Shown: one piece after another, positions 33,618-41,233 of the stretch
Numbering within the stretch: the first letter of the stretch is position 1
Layout: each line of letters begins with the position of its first letter
Source of the DNA: AC-32 sp963772975
Lineage (GTDB): Bacteria > Actinomycetota > Thermoleophilia > Gaiellales > Gaiellaceae
Assembly: GCA_963772975.1 (NCBI GenBank)
Contig: CAVYZH010000009.1
Coordinates: 21,769 to 85,768, forward strand
Direction: 5' to 3'
Length of the DNA stretch: 64,000 nt
Notes under the pieces: generated by a model
The model's database searches: none
Told to the model about the DNA's origin: nothing
What the model saw: only the letters and a program-made list of their open reading frames with translations
Made by a program: the position numbers and the translations under genes

Positions 33618-35603
33618 ATGGCTGACCGTCCGAACAGACCGAACCGCCCGATCCGGCCCCGCCAGGGTGCTCCGGCGGGCCGCCGCAAGCGCCGTGTCGT
33701 GATCGACACCGGTGCCGCGCGCCCGCGCCAGGACGGCCGCCAGCGCCGCGACCAGCAGGAGCAGAAGCCGAAGGAGAAGACGCCGGTCGCACCGCTGACC
33801 GGGCCAGTGACCGTCGAGTCCGGCGTCACGGTCAAGGATCTCTCTCAGGCGCTCGGCGTCCCGGTGCCGAAGCTGATCACGATCCTGATGGGCCTCGGCG
33901 CGCCGAAGACCGTCACCCAGTCGCTGGCCGACGAGGAGGTCCAGCTGATCGGGACCGAGGTCGGGCGCGAGGTGAACATCAAGCACGCCGCCGAGGAAGA
34001 GCTCGAGCCCGAGGTCTACGAGGACGATGAGGCCGACCTCTCGGCACGGCCGCCGGTGGTCACGATCATGGGCCACGTCGACCACGGCAAGACGACGCTG
34101 CTCGACGCGATCCGCAAGACCGCCGTCGTCGAGACCGAGGCCGGCGGGATCACGCAGCACATCGGCGCCTATCAGGTCGTCCACGGCGACCGCAAGATCA
34201 CCTTCCTCGACACACCGGGCCACGAGGCCTTCACCGCCATGCGCGCCCGTGGTGCCAAGGTGACCGACATCGCGGTGCTGGTCGTGGCCGCCGACGACGG
34301 CGTGATGCCGCAGACCAAGGAGTCGATCTCGCACGCGCGCGCGGCCGAGGTGCCGATCGTCGTCGCGGTGAACAAGGTCGACCTGCCGGACGCGAACGTC
34401 GACCGCGTGCGCACCGAGCTCGCCACAGAGGAGCTGCAGCCCGAGGAGTGGGGCGGCTCGACGCAGTTCGCGCTCGTCTCCGCCAAGCAGAGCGAGGGCC
34501 TGGACGATCTGCTCGAGAAAGTGCTGCTAGTCGCCGACGCCGAGCTCGAGCTGACCGCCAACGCCAAAGCCGAGGCTTCCGGCCCGATCGTCGAGTCACG
34601 CCTGGACGTCGGCCGCGGCCCGGTGGCGACGATGCTCGTCCACCGCGGCACGCTCCGCGTCGGCGACGCGATCGTCGCCGGCGACGCCTGGGGCAAGGTG
34701 CGGGCGCTCTACAACTTCCGCGGCGAGAAGGTCAAGGAGGCGACTCCTGGAGACCCGGTCGAGATCCTCGGCTTCGACCATCCTCCGCCCGCCGGCGAGT
34801 ACGCGAAGGTGGTCGAGAACGAGCGCGCGGCGCGCGGCTTCGCGCAGACGCGCGGCGAGCGCCTGAGGCGCGAGCAGTTCGCCACCCAGCGGTCGTCGGG
34901 CGTGACGCTCGAGACGCTCTTCGACGCGCTACAGGAAGGCGCCGTCCAGGACCTGAACCTCGTGCTCAAGGGCGACGTCGTCGGCTCGGTCGAGGCTGCC
35001 ATCTCGGAGCTCTCGAAGATCCAGCACCCGGAGGTGCGCGTGAACGTGATCCACCAGGGCGTCGGCGGGATCACCGAGAACGACATCATGCTCGCCTCGG
35101 CCTCGAACGCGATGGTGGTCGGCTTCAACGTCCGCCCGAACGCCGAGGCGCGCCAGCTGGCCGACCGCGAGGGCGTCGAGATCCGCACCTACCGCGTCAT
35201 CTACCAGCTGACCGAGGACATCGAGCAGGCGCTGATCGGCATGCTCAAGCCGGTCCGCACCGAGGAGACGATCGGCGAGGTCGAGGTGCGGCAGCTGTTC
35301 CGCGTCTCGCGCCTCGGCACGATCGCCGGCTCCTACGTCACGAACGGCACCGTGCGCCGCAACTCGAGTGTCCGCGTCGTCCGCGACGGCACCGTCGTCT
35401 ACGAGACCCGGATCTCGCAGCTGAAGCGCTTCAAGGAGGACGTGCGCGAAGTCGAGGAGGGTTTCGAGTGCGGCATCCTGCTCGAAGGCTTCAACGACCT
35501 CAAGGAAGGCGACGTGCTCGAGGTCTACGAGACCCGCGAGGTCGAGCGCACCGATCTCGACACGGCGCCGACCGCGCCGACCGCGCCGACCACCGCCGCC
35601 TAG
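33618..35603 (+). CDS. infB: translation initiation factor IF-2
   Basis: A 661-residue GTPase that brings initiator tRNA to the ribosome. A short basic N-terminus precedes an IF2-N helical domain (GVTVKDLSQALGVPVPKLITILM). The G domain has G1 GHVDHGKTTLLDA (about 152), G3 DTPGHEAFTAMRARG and G4 NKVD. Domains II-IV reach the C-terminal fMet-tRNA-binding barrel. Actinobacterial IF-2 is often 900-1,000 residues because of a long N-terminal tail, so this is a compact form. Confidence 0.95.
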   Translation: MADRPNRPNRPIRPRQGAPAGRRKRRVVIDTGAARPRQDGRQRRDQQEQKPKEKTPVAPLTGPVTVESGVTVKDLSQALGVPVPKLITILMGLGAPKTVTQSLADEEVQLIGTEVGREVNIKHAAEEELEPEVYEDDEADLSARPPVVTIMGHVDHGKTTLLDAIRKTAVVETEAGGITQHIGAYQVVHGDRKITFLDTPGHEAFTAMRARGAKVTDIAVLVVAADDGVMPQTKESISHARAAEVPIVVAVNKVDLPDANVDRVRTELATEELQPEEWGGSTQFALVSAKQSEGLDDLLEKVLLVADAELELTANAKAEASGPIVESRLDVGRGPVATMLVHRGTLRVGDAIVAGDAWGKVRALYNFRGEKVKEATPGDPVEILGFDHPPPAGEYAKVVENERAARGFAQTRGERLRREQFATQRSSGVTLETLFDALQEGAVQDLNLVLKGDVVGSVEAAISELSKIQHPEVRVNVIHQGVGGITENDIMLASASNAMVVGFNVRPNAEARQLADREGVEIRTYRVIYQLTEDIEQALIGMLKPVRTEETIGEVEVRQLFRVSRLGTIAGSYVTNGTVRRNSSVRVVRDGTVVYETRISQLKRFKEDVREVEEGFECGILLEGFNDLKEGDVLEVYETREVERTDLDTAPTAPTAPTTAA

Positions 35604-35607
35604 CGCC

Positions 35608-35907
35608 TTGGGCGCCGGCTGGGTCGGCATCCTCTCGGTCGAACTGCACTTCCCCGAGAACCGCTCGCTGAAGGGCAAGCGCAAGGAGCTGCTCTCGGTC
35701 AAAGCGCAGCTGCAGCGCCGCTTCGGCGCCTCCGTCGCCGAGGTCGACCATCACGAGCTCTGGCAGCGCGCCCGGCTGACGCTCTCGTGCGTGGCGCGCG
35801 AGCACCGCGAGGTCGAGGAGTTGCTCGCCGGCGCCGAGCGCTACCTGGCAGGGCAGGCGTTCGAGCTCGGCCTGGTCGAACGCCAGCTGGTCACCTTGGA
35901 CGACTGA
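35608..35907 (+). CDS. DUF503 family protein (YlxP-like)
   Basis: A 99-residue protein of the DUF503 family: VGILSVELHFPENRSLKGKRKELLSVKAQLQRRF, then FGASVAEVDHHELWQRARL. TTG 35608 is 4 bases after the infB stop. The family (Bacillus YlxP) sits between infB and rbfA in many genomes and is thought to help 30S maturation; the role is inferred from context. Confidence 0.88.
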   Translation: MGAGWVGILSVELHFPENRSLKGKRKELLSVKAQLQRRFGASVAEVDHHELWQRARLTLSCVAREHREVEELLAGAERYLAGQAFELGLVERQLVTLDD

Positions 35908-36020
35908 GCCGCGGGCAGGCGTAATGGCGTCGCCCGGCCGCGTCGGTGACGTGAACGCCACTGCCAGGTAGGACGCCGCGAGTGTCCGCCGAGTTGGCCG
36001 AAACCGCTTGAATACCCCGA

Positions 36021-36371
36021 ATGGGGGACAGGATGCGCCGAGTCAACGAAGCTGTTCGGGAGGTGGTCTCAGAGACCGTCGGCGAGCTGAAGGACCCGCG
36101 GATCGGGTTCGTCACCGTCACCGGCGTCGAGACCTCGCCGGATCTCCGTCACGCGCGCGTCTTCGTCAGCGTGCTCGGCTCCGAGGTTAAGCGGGCGAAG
36201 ACGCTCGATGGCCTCGCGGCGGCGCACGGCGTCCTGCAGGCCCGCCTGGCGCGCGAGCTACGAATGAAGCGGACTCCCCAGCTGACCTTCGAATACGATC
36301 CGACCGTCGAGCGCGGGGTCCGCATGACCCAACTGATCGATGAGCTCGCCCCAGACGCAGATCACGAGTGA
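36021..36371 (+). CDS. rbfA: 30S ribosome-binding factor RbfA
   Basis: A 116-residue KH-fold factor for 16S rRNA 5'-end maturation: MRRVNEAVREVVSETVGELKDPRIGFVTVTGVETSPDL, then HARVFVSVLG. ATG 36021 is used; ATG 36033 is an alternative giving the more common MRRVNE start. The 113-base gap before it (35908-36020) shows no gene and no clear promoter. It overlaps nrnA by 32 bases. Confidence 0.92.
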   Translation: MGDRMRRVNEAVREVVSETVGELKDPRIGFVTVTGVETSPDLRHARVFVSVLGSEVKRAKTLDGLAAAHGVLQARLARELRMKRTPQLTFEYDPTVERGVRMTQLIDELAPDADHE

Positions 36372-37344
36372 CCTGCAGGCGGTCGCGGACGCACTCCGCT
36401 CGAACGACCGCTTCCTGCTCGTGACCCATGAGAACCCCGACGGCGACGCGCTCGGCTCGCTGCTCGCGACCAAGCTGGCGCTCGACCAGCTGGGCAAGGA
36501 CAGCGTGATGTACCTCTACGGCGACGCGCCCTTGCCGAAGGAGTACGGCTTCATGGAGCTGAGCGGGATCGTGCGCGAGCCGCCCCCTGACGCGGCCGAG
36601 CGCGTGCTCGTCGCGCTCGACTGCGCCAACGAGACACGCATAGGGCCGGACCTGACGCTCATCGATGATGCGCCGTTGACGCTCGACATCGACCACCACC
36701 ACGACAACTCCCGCTTCGGCGACGTCAACCTCGTGGTCGGCGACGCCTCCTCGACAGGCGAGGTGCTGCGCGACGTGTTTCGCGAGCTCGGCGTCGAGCT
36801 GACGCCCGAGATCGCGGAGGCGCTCTACATCGCCGTCGTCACCGACACGGGCCGCTTCCAGTACACGAACACGACGCCGAAGGCGCTGCGCCTGGCGGCG
36901 GAGCTGGTCGATGCGGGCGCCGATGTCCATCGCGTCTTCCAGGGCGTCTACGAGTCGGTCGAGTTCGCCAAGCTGAAGCTGCTGGGCCGGGCGCTCGACC
37001 GTGCCCAGGTGTACGAGGGCGGCCGGCTGGTGGTCTCGTACCTGCTGCGCAGCGACTTCACCGAGCTGAACGTGGCCGAGGCGTTCTCGGAGGGGATCAT
37101 CGACTACCTGCGGGCGGTCGAGGGCGCCGAGATGGCGGCGCTGATCCGCGAGCCTCCGCGCCGCGACGGCCCGCCCAGGCGCGTCAGCCTGCGCGCCTCG
37201 AACGACGAGCTCGACGTCTCCGCGATCGCGCGCAAGTCGGGCGGCGGCGGGCACCGGCAGGCCGCCGGCTTCTCCAGCGACGCCTCGGTCGAGGAGATCA
37301 CCGAGTTCATCCACCGCGAGTTCCGTGCCGCCGCGGGCACTTGA
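36340..37344 (+). CDS. nrnA: DHH/DHHA1 phosphoesterase, NrnA-like (oligoribonuclease / pAp phosphatase)
   Basis: 334 residues with the DHH catalytic set: THENPDGDALGSLLA, VALDCAN, the metal motif DIDHHHDN and VVTDTGRFQYTNT. The C-terminal DHHA1 domain has the RNA-binding GGGGHRQAAGF. Members degrade short RNA oligonucleotides and dephosphorylate pAp. Position between rbfA and truB is typical for Gram-positives. ATG 36340 lies inside rbfA. Confidence 0.92.
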   Translation: MSSPQTQITSDLQAVADALRSNDRFLLVTHENPDGDALGSLLATKLALDQLGKDSVMYLYGDAPLPKEYGFMELSGIVREPPPDAAERVLVALDCANETRIGPDLTLIDDAPLTLDIDHHHDNSRFGDVNLVVGDASSTGEVLRDVFRELGVELTPEIAEALYIAVVTDTGRFQYTNTTPKALRLAAELVDAGADVHRVFQGVYESVEFAKLKLLGRALDRAQVYEGGRLVVSYLLRSDFTELNVAEAFSEGIIDYLRAVEGAEMAALIREPPRRDGPPRRVSLRASNDELDVSAIARKSGGGGHRQAAGFSSDASVEEITEFIHREFRAAAGT

Positions 37345-37977
37345 CCCGAGCGGGCTCTTCCTGATCGACAAGCCGGAGGGGCCTTCGTCCTTCGCCGTCG
37401 TCGCCGACGTGCGCCGGCGTACCGGCGCGCGCACCGGCCACGCGGGCACGCTCGACCCGTTCGCGACCGGCCTCTTGCTCGTGCTCTCGGGGTCGGCGAC
37501 CAAGCTGGCCCCGCGCTTCGTCGGGCTCGACAAGCGCTACCTGACCGACATCGACCTCTCGGCCCTGACCGACACCGGCGACCGCGAGGGCTCGGTCATC
37601 GGCGAGGCCGAGCCCCCGAGCGAGACGAGCTTGAGCAGAGGCTCGCGACCCTTCGCGGCGAGATCGAGCTGCCGATCCCGACGGCCTCGGCGGTCAAGGT
37701 CGGCGGACAGCGGGCCTACAAGCTGCATCGGCAGGGCGTGGCGGTCGAGATGCCCGTCCGGCGCTCGCGCGTGGACGCGCTCGACCTCGTCTCCTACGGC
37801 GACGGGCTCGCGCGGCTCGACCTGCGCGTCAGCTCCGGGACCTACGTGCGCGCGATCGCAACGGCGCTCGGGGGCCACTGCAGAACGCTGCGGCGAACCG
37901 AGGTCGGGCCGTTCCTGATCGAGGAGGCCGACCCAGATCGTCTGCTGCCTCCGGAGGAGGCGCTCGCGCGGCTGTGA
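37325..37977 (+). CDS. truB: tRNA pseudouridine-55 synthase (frameshifted)
   Basis: GTG 37325 overlaps the nrnA end. The N-terminal part has the catalytic Asp loop GHAGTLDPFATGLLLVL and FLIDKPEGPSS. After about codon 100 (near 37630) the frame changes and the rest continues to 37977: LPIPTASAVKVGGQRAYKLHRQG, SSGTYVRAIATALG, and RTEVGPFLIEEA. One base is missing around 37629. Repaired length is about 218 residues, short for TruB, with no PUA domain. The stop overlaps ribF (GTGA). Confidence 0.88.
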
Positions 37978-38837
37978 ACGTCGCCCGGCAGCTGGACCAG
38001 CTCCAGCCGAAACCCCGCGCAGTCGCGCTCGGGACCTTCGACGGCGTGCACCTGGGCCACCGGCGCGTGCTCGACGCCGCGCTCGCCGCCGGACGGACGC
38101 CGACGGTCGTCACCTTCGATCCGCACCCGCGCGAGGCCCTCGGCTACGGGGTCGAGCTGCTGGTGCCGCTGGAGCGGCGGCTCGAGCTGCTCTCGGAGGC
38201 CGGGATCGAGGAGACGCTCGTCGTCGACTTCGACCTCGAGCTTGCCCAGCTCTCGCCGGAGGCGTTCGCCGAGCGCGTTCTGCGGCCGCTCGGCACCGAG
38301 GTGGTCCTCGCCGGTTCGAACTTCCGCTTCGGGCGTGGCCGCGCGGGCGATCTGGCGCTGCTCGAGCGTCTCGGCTTCGACGCCAGGCCGGTGCCGCTCG
38401 TGGAGGGTGTCTCCTCGACGCGAATCCGCGACCTGCTGCGGGGCGGCGAGGTCGAACGGGCGGCCAAGCTGCTCGGGCGTCCGCCGGAGCTCGCCGGCAC
38501 CGTCGTGGCGGGCGACGCGCGTGGCGGGACGCTCGGCTTCCCGACCGCGAACCTGCGCCCCGAGCCCGGGGTGCTGGTGCCCGGGTACGGGATCTACGCG
38601 GGCGCCGCGAACAGCCATCGCGCGGCGATCTCGATCGGCACGAACCCGCATTACGGCGGCGACGAGCGGCGAATCGAGGCCTTCCTGCTCGAGTTCGCAG
38701 GCGACCTCTACGGTGAGCGCCTGAGGCTCGAGCTCTGGCAGCGGCTGCGCGACGAGCAGGCGTTCGGCAGCGAAGCCGAGCTGGTGGCGCAGATCGACCG
38801 AGATGTCGAGGCCACGCGCCAGGCCGAACGGCCCTAG
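37974..38837 (+). CDS. ribF: bifunctional riboflavin kinase / FAD synthetase
   Basis: Makes FMN and FAD from riboflavin. 287 residues: the N-terminal adenylyltransferase has ALGTFDGVHLGHRRVL, FDPHPRE and SSTRIRDLLRGGEV. The C-terminal kinase has GTVVAGDARGGTLGFPTANL and the conserved IGTNPHYGGDERRIEAFLLEF. It lies directly after truB, the standard arrangement. Confidence 0.95.
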   Translation: MNVARQLDQLQPKPRAVALGTFDGVHLGHRRVLDAALAAGRTPTVVTFDPHPREALGYGVELLVPLERRLELLSEAGIEETLVVDFDLELAQLSPEAFAERVLRPLGTEVVLAGSNFRFGRGRAGDLALLERLGFDARPVPLVEGVSSTRIRDLLRGGEVERAAKLLGRPPELAGTVVAGDARGGTLGFPTANLRPEPGVLVPGYGIYAGAANSHRAAISIGTNPHYGGDERRIEAFLLEFAGDLYGERLRLELWQRLRDEQAFGSEAELVAQIDRDVEATRQAERP

Positions 38838-38877
38838 CGGCCGCAGGTTCGCGGTGGCGGCCGCATCTGGCTCGGGT

Positions 38878-39045
38878 ATGGAGCAACGTGCGCCCACCGA
38901 GCGGAGTGAGCTCGTTCGCTGCCTCGACTGCGGGACCGAGTACCGGCTCCCGCGAGACACGGCCCAGGCCGATCCCTGTCCGGTCTGCGGCAGCGTCGGC
39001 TGGATTGCAGCCGACCGCAGCGAGACGCCGAACGAGCAGAAGTAG
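38878..39045 (+). CDS. small zinc-ribbon protein A
   Basis: A 55-residue protein from ATG 38878; the frame is open upstream to 38803 but that part is low-complexity. It contains one zinc ribbon, CLDCGTEYRLP then CPVCGSVGW, and charged ends. Such mini-ribbons bind nucleic acid or proteins. It lies 40 bases after ribF and 40 bases before a second, similar ribbon gene. Confidence 0.6.
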   Translation: MEQRAPTERSELVRCLDCGTEYRLPRDTAQADPCPVCGSVGWIAADRSETPNEQK

Positions 39046-39085
39046 CTAAGCGCAAGTTTCAGCAGCCTTTCGCACTCTGCTGTGC

Positions 39086-39310
39086 ATGGAAGAGAGGACG
39101 CGCGACACCGGGCGCTCGTTGCAGGTGCTCCAGTCCGTTCGCTGCCTGGTGTGCTCCAGCATCTACACGAAGCCCGGCCGCGGTGGCACGGCCGCGAGGA
39201 ACCCAGGCTGTCCGGAGTGTGGCTACCTCGGCTGGTCGCCGGTCAGCGGGCAGGGAGAACAGCTGCCGCGCCGCTCCGCCGTGGGTCACCCGCCGCGCCG
39301 GTCCGCGTGA
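39086..39310 (+). CDS. small zinc-ribbon protein B
   Basis: A 74-residue protein with a ribbon very like its neighbour: CLVCSSIYTKPGRGG then CPECGYLGW (compare CPVCGSVGW in the preceding gene). ATG 39086. The last 23 codons overlap the convergent gamma-glutamyltransferase, and that tail is basic and low-complexity. A recent local duplication of protein A is likely. Function unknown. Confidence 0.55.
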   Translation: MEERTRDTGRSLQVLQSVRCLVCSSIYTKPGRGGTAARNPGCPECGYLGWSPVSGQGEQLPRRSAVGHPPRRSA

Positions 39311-40676
39311 CGACGCTGACGCCGCCGAAGTAATGGTGCCGCTCCGGCCAGACCCGCACGAGGTAGCCGGCCGCTTCGAGCGCGCTCGCCACCTCGTCGG
39401 GCCAACCCGGCTCGAGGTGGACGACGCCGGCCGCCGGGTGCAGCCGCGGCCGCTCGACGGCCTCTTCTGCCGAAAGCCCTTCGTCGAGCGAGCCCGCCAG
39501 CACCTGCACGAGCGCGCTGCGTAGTCGCGTGCCGCCGGCGGCACCGGCGCCCAACACCGGCCCGTCGTCGTCGAGCGCGAGCGTCGGCGACATCATGCTG
39601 CCCATCCGCTCGCCCGGTCGAAGCGGCTCGCTGATCAGATCAGCCTCGCCGAGCATGCTGTTCAGGTGCAGGTCGAGGCCCGGCAGCCACTCGCCCGCGC
39701 CTAGCCCGAGGCTCGAAGTGAGCACGCAGGTGTTGCCTTCGCGGTCGACCGTAACGAGGTTGGTCGTGTCACCTCCTCGGTCGGGCCGGTCGAGCGCGCG
39801 CGCGAACGCGAGAGCACGGTCGCCGGGCGGTCGCCCGCGAAGCGTGGGTAGCGTCTCCAGGCAGTCCGCGAGCGGGGCGAGGCCGGGGCGGGTCAGCACT
39901 CGCGTGCCTGCGTAGCCCACTTCGGCCGGCTCCGACCAGGTCGCCTCGTACGCCGCGAGGTCGTCCCGCGTCACGAGCCCGCCGCGCTCCTCCATCAGCT
40001 CCAGCAGCGCGGCACCGAGCGACCCGTCGTACGCGCTCTGCGCGCCTTCGTCGGCGAGCAGTTCCAGCGCCCGCACGAGCCCCGGCTGGCGTAGCCGCTC
40101 GCCCGCCTGCAGCAGGGCGCCGCCCGGCGAGTAGATCGCGGCGCCGTCATTCATCGTCATCACCGGTTCGAGCATCGCCAGGCAGGCTGCGTGTGCCGGC
40201 GGAAACTCGACGCCGTCCTGCGCAAGCCTCAGCGCCGGCTCGACGAGGCGGGCCCACGGCAGTCGCCCGTGCTCGGCGTGCAGCGCGCCGAGCCCCGCCG
40301 GCAGCCCGGGCACGCCGCACGACGCGATCCCGACCGCGTAGTGCACGAGCTCGGTGCCGAACGAGACCTCCAGCTCGACCAGCTCGGTGCGCCGTCCCGA
40401 CTCGGCGCCGAGGCCAGGCACCGCGACGAAGCAGTCGAGGTTCCGCGTCTGGCCGACGGCAGCCTCGTGATAAAGCGCGTGGCCGCCGCCGAGCAAACCC
40501 GTCATCACCGTCTCGGCCACGCAGCTGGCCAGGCCCGCGGCGACCGCGGCGTCCGCGGCCGACCCACCGGCCTCCAACACCTCGACCCCGGCCTCGACCG
40601 TCGCCGGATGCCCCGCTGCCACCGCCGCCTGCACTGTGGACAAATCGTGACGGTTTCGATCCGGTCCTGTCACCAT
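39243..40676 (-). CDS. gamma-glutamyltransferase family protein
   Basis: 477 residues. The catalytic Thr lies in DRGGDTTNLVTVDREGN (about residue 302), where autocleavage would yield large and small subunits. The small-subunit signatures LNSMLGE, MMSPTLALDDDGPVLGAGAAGGTR and a C-terminal YFGGVSVV are present. The common DTTHFS is DTTNLV here. There is no signal peptide, unusual for a GGT. The start is uncertain: ATG 40676 or the in-frame GTG at 40634, which begins VQAAVAAGHPAT. It may transfer or hydrolyse gamma-glutamyl amides, or act on cephalosporin-type substrates. Confidence 0.85.
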   Translation of the reverse strand: MVTGPDRNRHDLSTVQAAVAAGHPATVEAGVEVLEAGGSAADAAVAAGLASCVAETVMTGLLGGGHALYHEAAVGQTRNLDCFVAVPGLGAESGRRTELVELEVSFGTELVHYAVGIASCGVPGLPAGLGALHAEHGRLPWARLVEPALRLAQDGVEFPPAHAACLAMLEPVMTMNDGAAIYSPGGALLQAGERLRQPGLVRALELLADEGAQSAYDGSLGAALLELMEERGGLVTRDDLAAYEATWSEPAEVGYAGTRVLTRPGLAPLADCLETLPTLRGRPPGDRALAFARALDRPDRGGDTTNLVTVDREGNTCVLTSSLGLGAGEWLPGLDLHLNSMLGEADLISEPLRPGERMGSMMSPTLALDDDGPVLGAGAAGGTRLRSALVQVLAGSLDEGLSAEEAVERPRLHPAAGVVHLEPGWPDEVASALEAAGYLVRVWPERHHYFGGVSVVTRTGAAGDPRRSGAAAVLPAR

Positions 40677-40765
40677 GCGCGCGCCGGCCCTCGATACGCT
40701 CGCAGCGGGGAGGAGGATGGTGGCCTCCGCGACGTCAGCGGAGAGCGCGAAAACGGCCTGGTTGC

Positions 40766-40831
40766 TACCCTTCCCGGCCAGGACCGCCTCTCGGCCGCTC
40801 GCGTGTGCTTCCTCGCGGCGGGCTTGGAGAG
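40766..40831 (+). promoter_or_regulatory. rpsO promoter and structured leader
   Basis: An extended -10, TTGC-TACCCT (hexamer 40766-40771), matches the rimP promoter core GTTGCTATCCT. The leader folds into a hairpin. CTCTC (40788-40792) pairs with GAGAG (40827-40831), and CCGC/CGCG (40795-40798, 40800-40803) pairs with CGCG/GCGG (40814-40821) with one bulged T. Such leaders are where ribosomal protein S15 represses its own mRNA. The match to known S15 sites is not shown. Confidence 0.5.
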
Positions 40832-40857
40832 CGGAGTCGCGTCAAAGGAGGACGAAC

Positions 40858-41127
40858 TTGACCCTCACCAAGGAAGCGAAACAAGAGATCGTCGGCAAGC
40901 ACGGCAGCAACGACCAGGACACCGGTTCCGCGGAGGTGCAGATCGCGCTCCTCACCGCCCGCATCAACGAGTTGACCGAGCATCTGCGCACGCACCCGAA
41001 AGACCATTACTCGCGCCGCGGCCTGCTCAAGCTCGTCGGTCGCCGGCGCCGGCTCCTGCAGTACCTGCAAAAGCGCAACCTCGAGGGCTACCGCGCCCTG
41101 ATCCAGGAGCTCGGCCTGAGGAGGTAG
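40858..41127 (+). CDS. rpsO: 30S ribosomal protein S15
   Basis: 89 residues, full length: TLTKEAKQEIVGKHGSNDQDTGSAEVQIALLTARI, then HPKDHYSRRGLLKLVGRRRRLLQYL. TTG 40858 with AAAGGAGG upstream; the longer frame from 40675 is not protein-like. S15 is an early 16S rRNA binder and commonly precedes pnp, as here. Confidence 0.97.
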   Translation: MTLTKEAKQEIVGKHGSNDQDTGSAEVQIALLTARINELTEHLRTHPKDHYSRRGLLKLVGRRRRLLQYLQKRNLEGYRALIQELGLRR

Positions 41128-41155
41128 GCCGACCCACGAACCACAACCAACCGCC

Positions 41156-41227
41156 GGAGGGTGGAAGTTTGAGCGAGCGCCCACATGGACGCTGACTCAA
41201 ACCTCCACTCTCCCTCAGAAGTGGAGG
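41156..41227 (+). promoter_or_regulatory. pnp leader with two mutually exclusive RNA hairpins
   Basis: Structure 1 is a long stem with 16 paired bases in three blocks: 41156-41159, 41161-41165 and 41167-41173 pair with 41210-41213, 41204-41208 and 41196-41202, with single mismatches between blocks. It is long enough for RNase III. Structure 2 pairs CCTCCAC (41202-41208) perfectly with GTGGAGG (41221-41227), the pnp ribosome binding site. The 3' strand of structure 1 is thus the anti-ribosome-binding sequence of structure 2. This suggests autoregulation analogous to E. coli pnp. Confidence 0.75.
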
Positions 41228-41233
41228 AACCAC

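Noticed and set aside
35908..36020. Promoter or small RNA between DUF503 and rbfA
   Set aside because: TTGAAT near the start has no matching -35, and folding of the gap gives only weak stems. No support beyond an operon spacer.
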